NCBI RefSeq assembly: GCF_001653515.1
Contig: NZ_LYOY01000001.1
Span: 62,001-126,000, forward strand
Length of the DNA stretch: 64,000 nucleotides
Direction of reading: 5' to 3'
Source of the DNA: Streptomyces sp. ERV7
GTDB lineage: Bacteria; Actinomycetota; Actinomycetes; Streptomycetales; Streptomycetaceae
In this document: positions 34,523-43,102 of the stretch, piece after piece
How positions within the stretch are numbered: position 1 is the stretch's first letter
How the letters are laid out: every line of letters begins with the position of its first letter
Notes under the pieces: generated by a model
Seen by the model: the letters and a program-made list of their open reading frames with translations, nothing else
The model's database searches: none
Told to the model about the DNA's origin: nothing
Position numbers and translations under genes: made by a program

Positions 34523-34713
34523 GGCCTGAGGCTACCGACCACGCTCGCGGTGGCGTTCAGGCCGTCCTGGATGGTGGGGGCCATGCTGGTGCCGGCGAGG
34601 AAGAAGCCGAGCAGCACACAGACCATCGCGTGCGAGGCCTTGAGTCCGCCGCTCCGGAGGAAGATCACCGCCAGCACCACCAGCAACAGCACCACCGAGA
34701 TGGAAACGGCCAT
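34519..34713 (-). CDS. Small membrane protein with two helices
   Basis: A 64-residue protein. The first helix is AVSISVVLLLVVLAVIFLRS, the second HAMVCVLLGFFLAGTSMAPT, then a short tail QDGLNATASVVGSL. GGAGGAGG lies just before the ATG. Streptomycetes have a conserved family of this form (KASHAxxCxxLGFxLAxTxxAP). The overlap with the winged-helix gene suggests joint expression but not joint function. Role unknown. Confidence 0.7.
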   Translation of the reverse strand: MAVSISVVLLLVVLAVIFLRSGGLKASHAMVCVLLGFFLAGTSMAPTIQDGLNATASVVGSLRP

Positions 34714-34865
34714 GGCCAACCTCCTCCGCCGCGCCGGATTTGCGGCATTCGGCGGCCAGTGTGGCGGAGGAGGCGGGCCGGTCGGGCGTATGGCGTGTCC
34801 GCCGTACGGGTGTTGACTGCGGGTGACGGCCCGGAAGGGGTGCGGCGTGGGTGCGTGCGCCCGGA

Positions 34866-35732
34866 CTACTCCCCGTGTGCGCGCAGGAAGCTCTCCAGGC
34901 CCGCGAGGTCGTCGGTGTTGATGTGGTCGACGTCGGCGGCGAGCAGTTCGCGCCACAGGGCGTCCCGCTCGGGCCCGGCCAGGTCCGGGGTGGCCCAGAA
35001 CCGTACGCGCTGGCGGTGGGCGTGGGCCTGGGCCACGATCGCGCGCAGCTTCTGGCGCTCGGCGGCCGGGAACGGCCCGGCGCCGAGCCAGCTGAAGCTC
35101 TGCGTCCAGTTGCTGCTGATCAGCGGGATGAAAGCGGCGGTGGCGGCCGTGCCGAGGTCCTCCAGGCGGCCGTCGTAGAAGGCGTGCCGCACCTTCTGCG
35201 CCTCCATGGGCACCCGGGCGGCGCGGTCGCCGGAGATGACGGGGGTGACGGCGCCGGTCGTGACGCGGCCGTGCGCGTAGCTGCTCAGCATCCGGCGGTA
35301 CGGCCGCAGCCGCCGGTCGAGTTCGAGGTAGGCGGCGGCGCCGTCGGTCTTGATGTCGACGAGGAGCTGTACGGGGCGGTGGTAACCCCGGTACACCGAG
35401 CCGTGGTTGGCGCGGACGCGGGCCATCAGCGGGTCGAGGTAGAGCTTTTCGAGCGTGCAGGCCGGGTCGAGGTCGGACGGGTCGTGGGCCACCAGGAGCT
35501 GCCCGTCGACCAGGAAGATGTCGGCCTCGACACTGGTGAACCCGTGCCCGAGGGCGTCGAAGAGCGGGTGCGGGTGCGCGAAGTCGTTGTGCGCGTGGGT
35601 CCGGCGCAGCGGTCTGGGCCCGGCGGGGCGGGCGCAGGGGCGCTCGGCCGCGCCGGCGGCGGGCGCGATGGCGGCGGAGGCGGCGGCCGCGGCGAGGGCG
35701 GCGACGGCGCTGCGGCGGGTCGGTCGAGCCAT
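34866..35732 (-). CDS. Secreted phosphatidylinositol-phospholipase-C-like phosphodiesterase
   Basis: A 288-residue protein. The N-terminus MARPTRRSAVAALAAAAASA is a twin-arginine-type signal. The mature domain has RRTHAHNDFAHPHPLFDALG and HGFTSVEADIFLVDGQLLVA then HDPSDLD, the His/Glu/Asp metal and general-base residues of the PI-PLC/glycerophosphodiesterase barrel, and LLVDIKTDG and HINTDDLAGLESFL at the end. It probably hydrolyses a glycerophosphodiester or phospholipid outside the cell. Its start lies exactly where the relic of the upstream oxidase ends, so it may now use that gene's promoter. Confidence 0.8.
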   Translation of the reverse strand: MARPTRRSAVAALAAAAASAAIAPAAGAAERPCARPAGPRPLRRTHAHNDFAHPHPLFDALGHGFTSVEADIFLVDGQLLVAHDPSDLDPACTLEKLYLDPLMARVRANHGSVYRGYHRPVQLLVDIKTDGAAAYLELDRRLRPYRRMLSSYAHGRVTTGAVTPVISGDRAARVPMEAQKVRHAFYDGRLEDLGTAATAAFIPLISSNWTQSFSWLGAGPFPAAERQKLRAIVAQAHAHRQRVRFWATPDLAGPERDALWRELLAADVDHINTDDLAGLESFLRAHGE

Positions 35733-35922
35733 GGGGAGTCACGGTGGGGCGGCCGATGGGCAGGTCGGTGATGCGGGGTATGGGCAGCGGTCGGGCCAGG
35801 GTGCCCGGCAACAGGGCGCCGAGCGCGGCGCATTCGGCCTCGTCGGGGTGGGCGTCGACGTATCCCCAGCCCCACCAGGAGCGGCTGCGGGAGGTACGGG
35901 GGTCGGTCGCGGCGGCAGGCAT
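35733..35922 (-). pseudogene. 5' stub of an AGPS-type FAD-dependent oxidase
   Basis: From the ATG at 35922 the minus strand encodes about 62 residues including SRSRSWWGWGYVDAHPDEAE and ARPLPIPRITDLPIGRP. The RSWWGWG opening is the N-terminus of actinobacterial FAD-binding oxidases related to alkyldihydroxyacetonephosphate synthase (about 530 residues). The FAD-binding and catalytic domains are missing; at 35732 the phosphodiesterase gene begins. This looks like a deletion that left the promoter and first codons facing the TetR gene. Confidence 0.62.
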
Positions 35923-35950
35923 GGATGCGCTCCAGCGGGTTCCGAGGAAT

Positions 35951-35979
35951 TTACCCTTCGGTAAATTACCCTAGGGTAA
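35951..35979. promoter_or_regulatory. Double palindromic operator for the TetR-type regulator
   Basis: TTACCCTTCGGTAA (35951-35964, arms TTACC/GGTAA) and TTACCCTAGGGTAA (35966-35979, perfect) lie one base apart between the divergent starts at 35922 and 35991. Each has the size of a TetR dimer site. The regulator probably represses both itself and the former oxidase promoter. Confidence 0.75.
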
Positions 35980-35990
35980 GATCTGGCTCC

Positions 35991-36635
35991 ATGACAACGC
36001 TCTCCTCCAGGGCCGGTACCAAGGGCGTGCCGAGGGCCACGCGCGAACGACAGGTCCTGGCCGCGGCCACCGAGGAGTTCGGCCGCCACGGCTACGAAGC
36101 CACCACCGTGGCCGCCATCGCCACCCGCGTCGGCGTCACCAAGCCGCTCCTGCACCAGTACTTCGGCGGCAAACAGGACCTCTACCTCGCCTGCCTCAAC
36201 CCCGTCGGCGATCGCTTGCTCAGCGCCATCCAGGCCGCGATGGCCCGTCACGGCACCAGTGCGCCGCCCACGCCCCTTCGCGTGCTGGGAGCCCTGTTCA
36301 CGGCCCTGGACGGACAGCGCGAGGCATGGTTCGTCCTCTACGACCCGACGCTGCCGCCCGACAGCGACGCCGCACACCGTGCGGCCTCCTACCGCGACGC
36401 GATCGACGACCTCGCCGCGGTCGGCACCGCTGACCTCCTGCACACCGCCGGAGCCGACGACCCGCTCGACGCCGACGCACTCACATACGCATGGCGCGGC
36501 ATGTGCACCGCACTGGTCCGCTGGTGGATCAACCACCCCGACGAGTCGCCCGAGGCCATGACCCGGCGCTGCGCACGGCTGCTGGGCGCCGTCCATACCG
36601 TGCTCGGCGACGGCGACGCCGACACCAGCACGTGA
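35991..36635 (+). CDS. TetR-family transcriptional regulator
   Basis: A 214-residue repressor. The HTH is at about residues 15-61: RATRERQVLAAATEEFGRHG, EATTVAAIATRVGVTKPLLH and QYFGGKQDLYLACL. The C-terminal ligand-binding region is helical and of normal length. The ATG at 35991 is preferred; the upstream frame crosses the operator. It is divergent from the oxidase stub and lies 11 bases from a double palindrome, so autoregulation is very likely. The ligand is unknown; in related loci the neighbour is a flavoenzyme acting on lipophilic compounds. Confidence 0.92.
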   Translation: MTTLSSRAGTKGVPRATRERQVLAAATEEFGRHGYEATTVAAIATRVGVTKPLLHQYFGGKQDLYLACLNPVGDRLLSAIQAAMARHGTSAPPTPLRVLGALFTALDGQREAWFVLYDPTLPPDSDAAHRAASYRDAIDDLAAVGTADLLHTAGADDPLDADALTYAWRGMCTALVRWWINHPDESPEAMTRRCARLLGAVHTVLGDGDADTST

Positions 36636-37052
36636 GCGCGACCATGGCCGTAGCCATGCTGTGACAGCTCAGTTCCGGCACAGGCCTTGGGGGCGTCGCG
36701 TAGGAGCGCTGACGCAGGGTCAGCCTGAGGGTGAGGGTCTTCCGAGAGCCTGCGGACCGCAGGGTCGGCGGCATGCGGACGTCGCCCCGCATGCCGTCAC
36801 CCTCATCCATGTCGCGTCTGCGCTCTGGGGCGCGTGCTTGCTGCAGGCAGGCGGCCGCACCGACGTCATGACCCATGACGCGTTGAGTGCGAGTTGTGTT
36901 CTGCATATCATGAAAAGAGCAGTGAAAGGCCGGAAAGTCCTTTCTTGAGCGAGAGGCCGCATCGCGGGGGCAGGGTTTGCGACAGACCGTGGTGGCCGTG
37001 GTGCGACCGCCGGAACACCAAGCGTGCCCACTCCTCCAGCAGGGGGCCCTTC
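36636..37052. other. Intergenic stretch with no supported gene
   Basis: Only a small hairpin (CATGGC-CGTA-GCCATG, 36643-36658) just past the TetR stop is seen, perhaps a weak terminator. The last 150 bases contain lower-GC sequence (TGTTCTGCATATCATGAAAA) that may hold the promoter of the gene at 37053. Confidence 0.4.
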
Positions 37053-38444
37053 ATGAACGTGCAGAAAATCCGGCATCCGCTGGCCCTGCTGCGCGAGCAA
37101 AAGGGCATGACCCACGGCGCGTACGCGCTGCTCGTCGCCCAGACACACGCCGAACTCGGCTTCGGATCGATGGCTGGCCGCCGGGAGAAGGTCGCACGCT
37201 GGGAATCCGGTCGGATCACCCCCGAGGTCAGCGCGCAGCTCGCCATGGCTCACCTGCACGGTGTGCCGCGTACGGAGGTGGAGCGACTTGGCTGGCCGGA
37301 CTGGCTCTACACCGCCACCGGTCACTCCGAGGTGCTGAGCGCGCCGTGGACCTACGGCTCCGCCGTCGAAGCCATGAACCGCATCGCCCACGCTTCGCCC
37401 AGAGCGACGGAACACCGTTACGGGGTCCTGTCCTGCGCGGACGGCATCGCGGATCTGTGTGCCGCTTGGCTCGACGGGGCCGCGGGGGCCGAGTGGCTGC
37501 CGGCGGAACGCGGCCAGCGCATCGCCGGCTCAACCGTAGCCGTCCTGGAAGACCGCCAGAAGCAGTTGCACCACCTCTACGCGGCCATCGGCGGGCGCCC
37601 GGTCCAGCCCCTGGCGGACTCGGAACTGCGGATGGTCTCGGACCTGATACGCAACGCCTCCTGCGATCAGCCCACCGGAGCCCGACTGCTGGGCCTGGCA
37701 GCGGACGCCGCGACGTTCGCGGGGTGGCTGGCGGTGGAGTCGGGTGACCAGACGCGAGCCCAGTCGGCCTTCCTCACCAGCATGCGCTGCGCCGCCGCCG
37801 CGGGCGACACCCGGCGCGGGGCGTACGCGATGCTGGTGGCCGCCAAGCAGAAGATCGACCTGTGGGATCTCGCCGGTACGTCCGCGCTGTTGGACGCGGC
37901 CCGTCGCCTGTGCGCGTCCTCTCGTCCGAGCCCCCGCATGCTGGCCTCCTTGGCCAGCACGCACGCGCTGGTCGCGGCGATGGAGGGCGACGCGGACGCC
38001 GTGGCACGGCACCTCGACGCGACATTCGACGTGTACGCCGCCGAGCGGCACGAAGACGACCTTGACTGCACGGACTGGGTGACTCCGGAGGCCATCCGGC
38101 TCCAGGCGGGCTTCGCCCATGCCTACCTCGGCGGCACGCAATTGGCGCTCGACTACCTGCTGCCCCTGTGCGACCACGCGGCGGCGGCCACAGCCATACC
38201 GGACCGGGACGGTGCCCTCGGACAGGTGCACATCGCCTTGGCGCACGCCAGTGCCGGCGACGGCGACACGGCTGTCCAGTGGGCCGTGAACATTCCGGAG
38301 TCACTGGAACGGTCTCCCTCGTTCTGCGTGGAGTCCCACTTCCAGCACCTGCTGGCAAAACTGGACGCCGACGGCCCGACACCGGTGGTCCGCGACTTCC
38401 TCCAGAGCCAACGTCACCGGATACCACGCCCTGCGGCGGCGTAA
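37053..38444 (+). CDS. NsdA-like regulator with N-terminal HTH and TPR-type helices
   Basis: A 463-residue protein. The N-terminus (HPLALLREQKGMTHGAYALL, then AGRREKVARWESGRITPEVS) is an XRE-like domain of the streptomycete NsdA type. The rest is alpha-helical with repeated Ala/Leu heptads (LLGLAADAATFAGWLAVESG, SAFLTSMRCAAAAGDTRRGA, HIALAHASAGDGDTAVQWAV), consistent with TPRs. NsdA-type proteins are negative regulators of sporulation and antibiotic production in Streptomyces coelicolor; this copy is a paralogue-type member and its targets are unknown. It is convergent with the binding-protein gene. Confidence 0.78.
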   Translation: MNVQKIRHPLALLREQKGMTHGAYALLVAQTHAELGFGSMAGRREKVARWESGRITPEVSAQLAMAHLHGVPRTEVERLGWPDWLYTATGHSEVLSAPWTYGSAVEAMNRIAHASPRATEHRYGVLSCADGIADLCAAWLDGAAGAEWLPAERGQRIAGSTVAVLEDRQKQLHHLYAAIGGRPVQPLADSELRMVSDLIRNASCDQPTGARLLGLAADAATFAGWLAVESGDQTRAQSAFLTSMRCAAAAGDTRRGAYAMLVAAKQKIDLWDLAGTSALLDAARRLCASSRPSPRMLASLASTHALVAAMEGDADAVARHLDATFDVYAAERHEDDLDCTDWVTPEAIRLQAGFAHAYLGGTQLALDYLLPLCDHAAAATAIPDRDGALGQVHIALAHASAGDGDTAVQWAVNIPESLERSPSFCVESHFQHLLAKLDADGPTPVVRDFLQSQRHRIPRPAAA

Positions 38445-38528
38445 TGGCCGTCCACGGGCCGGCAAGGACCAGCTCCCGCTGCTCGCCAACCTCCCGAGGC
38501 CGACCCCCGGCAGTGGCCTCACGTGTCG

Positions 38529-40154
38529 TCAGTTGACGCTGACCTGACTGTAGTCAGGGACGCCGAACGGGGTGAGAGAGACGTTTGACAAGCGGGAGGA
38601 ATACCCCGCGGTGCCGTTCTGATACCACAGGGGCATGGACGGCATCTGCTGCGAGAGGTCCCGCTCCGCCTCCTGGAATCTGCTGACCGCCTCGGCGGGG
38701 GTGGCCGCTGCGTTGGCCTGGTCGATCAGTTCATCGAATCGAGGTCGGTGGAATCCGGTGTCGTTGGCAGCGCCGCCGGTGTAGTAGTTCGGCTGCAAGA
38801 AGTCCTGGATCAGCGGGTAGTCCATCTGCCCGGCGTACGAGAACGGCTGGGACACGGACCTGTTCGTGATCCGGTCGCGGTACTGCGCGAAGGTGGGGAC
38901 CGGCTGGCCGACGCAGGCGTGGCTGTCGCCGAGTGTGTTGTTGATGCTGTGGCACACCGCGTCCACCCACTCCCTGTTGGTGCTGACGTCGGCGTTGTAG
39001 GTGATTTTCATCTGCCCGCCGGGCAGGCCTCCGCCGGCGGCGATCAGCTTGCGGGCTTCTGCCGGGTCGTACGTACAGGCCGCGCCGCACAAGCCCGGCT
39101 GATGGCCGCCGTGGCTGCCGAGCACGGGCGTGGTCCAGTCGGAGGCCGGGACGCGGGTCTGATGGAAGATCCGCTCGGTGATCATGGCGCGGTTGACGGC
39201 CATCGAGAGGCCACGGCGAAGATCCACGGCGTCGGGCCCCGACCACTGCGGGTCGTACATCGGGAACCCCAGGGTGACCAGCACTCCGGCAGGCTGGTTG
39301 ACGAACCGCGGCCCCAGGTCCTGCTTGGCGTTCTTCAGATCGACCGCCGGGATGTCATGGACCACGTCCACGTTGCCGGCCAGCAGATCGGTGTAAGCGG
39401 TGTGGGTATCGGTGTAGACCCGCAGGTCGACGCCGTCGTTGCGGGCCTTGTCGGGCCCCATGTAGCCGTCCCAGGCCCGCAGCCGCATCCGTTCACCCCG
39501 GCTGTACGAGGCGACCTGGTAGGGACCGTTGCCGACGGGCTTCTTGAGCCACTGCTCGTGCTGGGTGAAGAAGAGCCGGGGCAACGGAAAGTAGGCCCAG
39601 GACCCGAGTGTGTCGGGCCACAGGGAGAACTTCTGGGAGAGGCGCACGGTGAAAGTGCGGTCATCCTGCACGGCCAGACCTGACATCGTCCGGGCGAGGG
39701 GAGCCCCGGTAGCGGGGTGCACCTTGTCGTAACCGTCGATGTAGGAGAAGAAGGATGCGGCGACCTGCTGATTCGTCCCCAACGCGCCGAAGTTCCAGGC
39801 GTCGACGAAGGAGTGTGCCGTTACCGGTTCGCCATTGGAGAAGGTCCAGCCCTGGCGCAGCCGGATGGTGTAACGCCGCTGGTCGGTGGTGGTGATCGAG
39901 TCAGCGAGGCAGTTGCGTGCCTCACCGGTCTTCGGGTCGTACTTCTTCAGCCCACGGAAGATCATGTCCAGAGCCGCGCCGCCTCGTGTCTCATACGTAT
40001 TGGCCGGCTCCAGGGGCTTTTGCGGATCGCCCCAAGAGGCACTCACGATGCGGTCTTTGCCGGAATCGTCGCCGGTACCGCTGCAGGCGGCCAGAACGAG
40101 AGCGATCACCATCACCGCTGCGCCAAGCCCCGACGTGCGTGCTGCCGATCGCAT
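38529..40154 (-). CDS. ABC-transporter peptide-binding lipoprotein (family 5)
   Basis: A 541-residue extracellular binding protein. MRSAARTSGLGAAVMVIALV then LAACSG is a lipoprotein signal with lipobox Leu-Ala-Ala-Cys. The mature protein has the family 5 fold: EPANTYETRGGAALDMIFRG, YTIRLRQGWTFSNGEPVTAH, VGNGPYQVASYSRGERMRLR, and a C-terminal AERDLSQQMPSMPLWYQNGT. It should bind oligopeptides or similar solutes. No permease or ATPase genes lie beside it, unlike standard opp/dpp operons, so it either serves a remote transporter or acts as a sensor. GGAGTG precedes the ATG. Confidence 0.88.
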   Translation of the reverse strand: MRSAARTSGLGAAVMVIALVLAACSGTGDDSGKDRIVSASWGDPQKPLEPANTYETRGGAALDMIFRGLKKYDPKTGEARNCLADSITTTDQRRYTIRLRQGWTFSNGEPVTAHSFVDAWNFGALGTNQQVAASFFSYIDGYDKVHPATGAPLARTMSGLAVQDDRTFTVRLSQKFSLWPDTLGSWAYFPLPRLFFTQHEQWLKKPVGNGPYQVASYSRGERMRLRAWDGYMGPDKARNDGVDLRVYTDTHTAYTDLLAGNVDVVHDIPAVDLKNAKQDLGPRFVNQPAGVLVTLGFPMYDPQWSGPDAVDLRRGLSMAVNRAMITERIFHQTRVPASDWTTPVLGSHGGHQPGLCGAACTYDPAEARKLIAAGGGLPGGQMKITYNADVSTNREWVDAVCHSINNTLGDSHACVGQPVPTFAQYRDRITNRSVSQPFSYAGQMDYPLIQDFLQPNYYTGGAANDTGFHRPRFDELIDQANAAATPAEAVSRFQEAERDLSQQMPSMPLWYQNGTAGYSSRLSNVSLTPFGVPDYSQVSVN

Positions 40155-40412
40155 ACGACACTCCTCGTCCCCCACCACACCTGTCATGGGTATAGCCACC
40201 ACCATGGCCGGTACGGGTGGGTGCGTGGACGAGCCGTGGAGCTGAACGGCACGGAGTGCACCCGGATGGGCGGCGGAATCTTCGGCACGGGCGAGGGGGA
40301 GGGGGCTGGTGGGGTGCTGCCGGAGGCAGTCGCCTCGCCGCGACCGCGGTGGTTTTTGCGGCATCGGCACGCTGGCTCCGCGCGGAGGCGCTGCGGGTTC
40401 ATGGGGAGCGTC

Positions 40413-40916
40413 TCATGCGGCGGCGAGCGCTGTGGGCACCGGGGCGCTCGGCTGCGGGTGCTGCGAGGCAGGGTCTGAGGAGGGCATGATCTGCAGGCTG
40501 GCCCACATGATGTGGTGGCCCCGTGCCTGAGTGGATCCCCAGCTACTGGCCAGCGCATCGACGATGCCCAGCCCTCGTCCCGAGGTGGAGTCAGCTGCCT
40601 CACCGGTCGGCTCGGCGTCGAGATCGCAGCCCGGTCCGTGGTCGCCGACGAGGAGATGAAGCGCTTCGACGCCGTCGCTCTGGGTGACGTGCCGCAGACA
40701 GAACCAGACCGGACCAGCGCCGTGGCGGACGGCATTGGTCACCAGTTCGGAAACGATCAGGAGGCTGTCTTCTTCGAGGGCGCCGTGTCGTGCGGCGCCG
40801 AGGAAGGCGTGCACGTATCTGCGGGCCGCACCGGCGGAGCCGGGGTCCAGGGGAAGGCAATGGATGGGTGAGGACCTCAGAATGTGCCGACAGACGGGGC
40901 GAATGATCGAGCGCAT
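40413..40916 (-). CDS. Anti-sigma-type ATP-binding protein (RsbW/SpoIIAB-like)
   Basis: A 167-residue protein with a GHKL-type ATPase fold: RRYVHAFLGAARHGALEEDS, then LLIVSELVTNAVRHGAGPVW (N-box) and LLVGDHGPGCDL and GRGLGIVDALASSWGSTQA (G-boxes). Streptomycetes have dozens of such stand-alone kinases that bind anti-anti-sigma factors or sigma factors. The ATG at 40916 follows AGGAGAC. No partner (STAS protein or PP2C phosphatase) is adjacent, so the target is unknown. The Ser/Pro/Ala-rich C-terminal 20 residues are probably disordered. Confidence 0.85.
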   Translation of the reverse strand: MRSIIRPVCRHILRSSPIHCLPLDPGSAGAARRYVHAFLGAARHGALEEDSLLIVSELVTNAVRHGAGPVWFCLRHVTQSDGVEALHLLVGDHGPGCDLDAEPTGEAADSTSGRGLGIVDALASSWGSTQARGHHIMWASLQIMPSSDPASQHPQPSAPVPTALAAA

Positions 40917-41369
40917 GGTCTGTCTCCTTTTCCGGGAAGACATCTGTGGCGAGGGAGTGACAGTGGTCGCGGCTGCCGACGGTGTCCGCCCTGCTCCTGT
41001 CATGGCGTCTCACCGCTGGGCCCACGACCCGCCCGGTGGAGCGGGCAGCCCTGACGTGCCGGAATCGCCGTGTGGACATTCCTGCCACCGCTCGCTTGGA
41101 GAACAAAAAAGGTGGCCGGAAAAAGGAAATCGGCAAAGGGGTGGGGGTGTGTCATCTCCACGGGGTTTGAGGAAGGGGATACCGTGGCCCGCCCAATTCG
41201 TTGACAGGTGGTAATGGATGGGTGGTGGATATCCCGGATCCTGCTGGCGTCGCTGAATTCTTCGCGTATCACCATCAAAGCCCAAGCTGCGGCGTAGTCC
41301 AAGAGATTCAGGTGTGCCTCGGGTATGCCTCGGGCCCTCCTCGGCACCGGGCCCGTCGCGGTCCGGGGA

Positions 41370-41440
41370 CGCTTCGGCGCCGACGAAGCCCCAGCGGGCG
41401 CCGGTCATGTCCAGACGGTCGCCGATCAGGTGCCCACAGG
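41370..41440 (-). pseudogene. Fragment of an ISKra4-type transposase C-terminus
   Basis: The minus strand reads GHLIGDRLDMTGARWGFVGA then EA, matching the ISKra4 segment DRMDITGARWGLxGAEAVLK. After GAEA the frame no longer matches. The rest of 40917-41515, including a low-GC purine stretch near 41101-41145, holds no gene I can support. This is a short relic and the call rests on one motif. Confidence 0.5.
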
Positions 41441-41515
41441 CACCCCTCGGTCGACGAGCTGGACGCGCTCGCCGGGGTCGCAGCCTGCCGGCGCGGCTGT
41501 GATGGACGTTCGGCA

Positions 41516-41920
41516 TCAGCCACCCAGTGGCTGGCCCGTCGTCAGCAGGGCTGCCGTCGGCGGAAGGGGCGTCGCCGGGGTTCCTGGTGGCTGCGGCGTG
41601 GCAGGGCACAGCGGGGTGCCGGTTAGTGGGGTGTTCTGGCAGAGGGGGTTTGCGCTCGGGGGGAGGGGCGTCGTCGGCGGTGGCGTCGTGGTCGGGGTTG
41701 CCGGTGGCTGCGGTGCGGCAGGGCACAGCGGGGTGCCAGCTAGCGGGGTGTTCTGGCAAAGGGGATTCGTACTCGGTGGGGGGTCCTGCGCGGCCACTGC
41801 GACAGCAGTAGGGGCCGTGTGCGCGGCGGCAGCGGCGCCCGGCGTCGCCGCGATCAATCCGGCTGTCGCGAGGAGGACCAGGGGCAACAACGGATGGCTG
41901 TGACGGGGAAGCAGATGCAC
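41516..41920 (-). CDS. Secreted proline-rich protein with duplicated Cys motif
   Basis: A 134-residue protein. A signal peptide (VHLLPRHSHPLLPLVLLATA, cleaved near AAAAA) precedes a Pro/Thr-rich region containing two copies of NPLCQNTPLxGTPLCPAxPQ, separated by a Pro/Thr linker (ATPTTTPPPTTPLPP). Each copy has two cysteines nine residues apart, suggesting two small disulfide loops. The GTG at 41920 has AGGAAGG eight bases upstream; the much longer frame upstream lacks a site. No family is recognised. It may be a cell-wall-associated linker or a short adhesive peptide. Confidence 0.6.
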   Translation of the reverse strand: MHLLPRHSHPLLPLVLLATAGLIAATPGAAAAAHTAPTAVAVAAQDPPPSTNPLCQNTPLAGTPLCPAAPQPPATPTTTPPPTTPLPPSANPLCQNTPLTGTPLCPATPQPPGTPATPLPPTAALLTTGQPLGG

Positions 41921-42134
41921 GGACAACACCTTCCTGAGCTGTGATGACCTGGTAGGGACACTGCGGATTACTGGACACCCTGGAGGTCTGGTTCGCTCCC
42001 TGGGTGAGCCGAACAGAGGATCCGCCCCAGCCTCCTCCTGTGGGTCAATGGCGAGGATGTGGTCGAGGGCGTGGTCGGTGAGGGCGGCCGCGGACCGTAT
42101 GTACGCAGAGGCGGACCGCTGGTGGCAAACGCAC

Positions 42135-42171
42135 AGGGGTTGGTTGGGTTGTACCAACCCAACCAACCCCT
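42135..42171. terminator. Perfect 17-base hairpin
   Basis: AGGGGTTGGTTGGGTTG and CAACCCAACCAACCCCT flank the three-base loop TAC. It lies between the end of the calcium-repeat gene (42302) and the start of the Pro-rich gene (41920), so it most simply ends transcription of the former. It has no T-run, and its simple G2-4T2 pattern is unlike the other hairpins in the window. The remaining intergenic bases 41921-42301 show nothing else. Confidence 0.6.
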
Positions 42172-42301
42172 ACAGAGAGCGCTCGGCGTCCGCAGCCCGC
42201 AGCCCTGACCCTGAGCTCGACCTCGGCAAAAACCCGGGACCGGTGGGCCCCTCCGTCACCCCGCGGGGCGGGGGAGAGGCCACCGGGCTCGGGGCTCGGG
42301 A

Positions 42302-43081
42302 TCAGATCTCGCAGCTGCTCTCGGTCCCGAAGAAGGGCAGGTCCTCGGAGCAGGTGTCCGTGCCGCCACCGCCGTCCACGGTGCCGGTAGCCTCCGCGCC
42401 TACGTGGAGGTTGTCGTTGCCCGCCCCGCCCGCGACCGTGCAGTCGTTGGAGTCGACGACGTCGATGGTGTCGCCGCCGCCCTCGCCCGCAAGTGTGCTG
42501 AGGGTGCAGACGCCGACGGTGAAGGTGTCGTCACCGTCGTCGCCGTGGATGCTGGCGGCGTCGCTGAGGGTGACGGTGCTGAGGTTGGCGAAGTCCGCTC
42601 CGGAGCCGAGGTGCATATCGTCCGCGAGCACCGTGCCGAGAACGGTGACACGGTCGACGCCGCCCGCGGTGTCGATGTTGCCGGAGTCGTTGCCTGTCAC
42701 GGTGACGCGGTCATCGCCGCCGCCAGTACTGATCGTCCCGAAGGAGTTGCCGAGGACTTGGACCGTGTCGTCACCGATCCCGGTGTCGAACGCCGAGCCG
42801 TCCGCGCTGCCCGCCGAGATGAAGTCGTTCCCGGCGCCGGAGTTCACGTTGCCACTGGCGTTCGCCACAATGGTGATCGTGTCGTTGCCGCCGAGACTGT
42901 TGATTGTCTGGCCGGGCAGCAGGAACAGGCAGTTGATGGTGTCGTTGCCGTTGGTCTCCGCACCCGTACATTGCGCGGGCAGGGCGGAAGCGGTCGTGGC
43001 CGAAAGCCCGACCACCCCGATGGACATGAACGCCACGGCGGCCACCCAGGCCATGCCACGACGCAGGGGAATCGCATACAT
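42302..43081 (-). CDS. Secreted calcium-binding-type repeat protein (RTX-like)
   Basis: A 259-residue protein. A signal peptide (MYAIPLRRGMAWVAAVAFMS ending near TASA) is followed by tandem strands with Gly/Asp/Asn turns: GNDTINCLFLLPGQTINSLG, GAGNDFISAGSADGSAFDTG, GGGDDRVTVTGNDSGNIDTA, GDDGDDTFTVGVCTLSTLAG, GGAGNDNLHVGAEATGTVDG. These resemble the hemolysin-type GGxGxD beta-roll, in which Asp carboxylates bind calcium. Four or more cysteines are unusual for RTX repeats. GGAGAGGAG precedes the ATG. Actinobacteria have many such secreted repeat proteins of unknown role. Confidence 0.72.
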   Translation of the reverse strand: MYAIPLRRGMAWVAAVAFMSIGVVGLSATTASALPAQCTGAETNGNDTINCLFLLPGQTINSLGGNDTITIVANASGNVNSGAGNDFISAGSADGSAFDTGIGDDTVQVLGNSFGTISTGGGDDRVTVTGNDSGNIDTAGGVDRVTVLGTVLADDMHLGSGADFANLSTVTLSDAASIHGDDGDDTFTVGVCTLSTLAGEGGGDTIDVVDSNDCTVAGGAGNDNLHVGAEATGTVDGGGGTDTCSEDLPFFGTESSCEI

Positions 43082-43102
43082 CAGAGGCTCCTCTCCGCCC
43101 GG

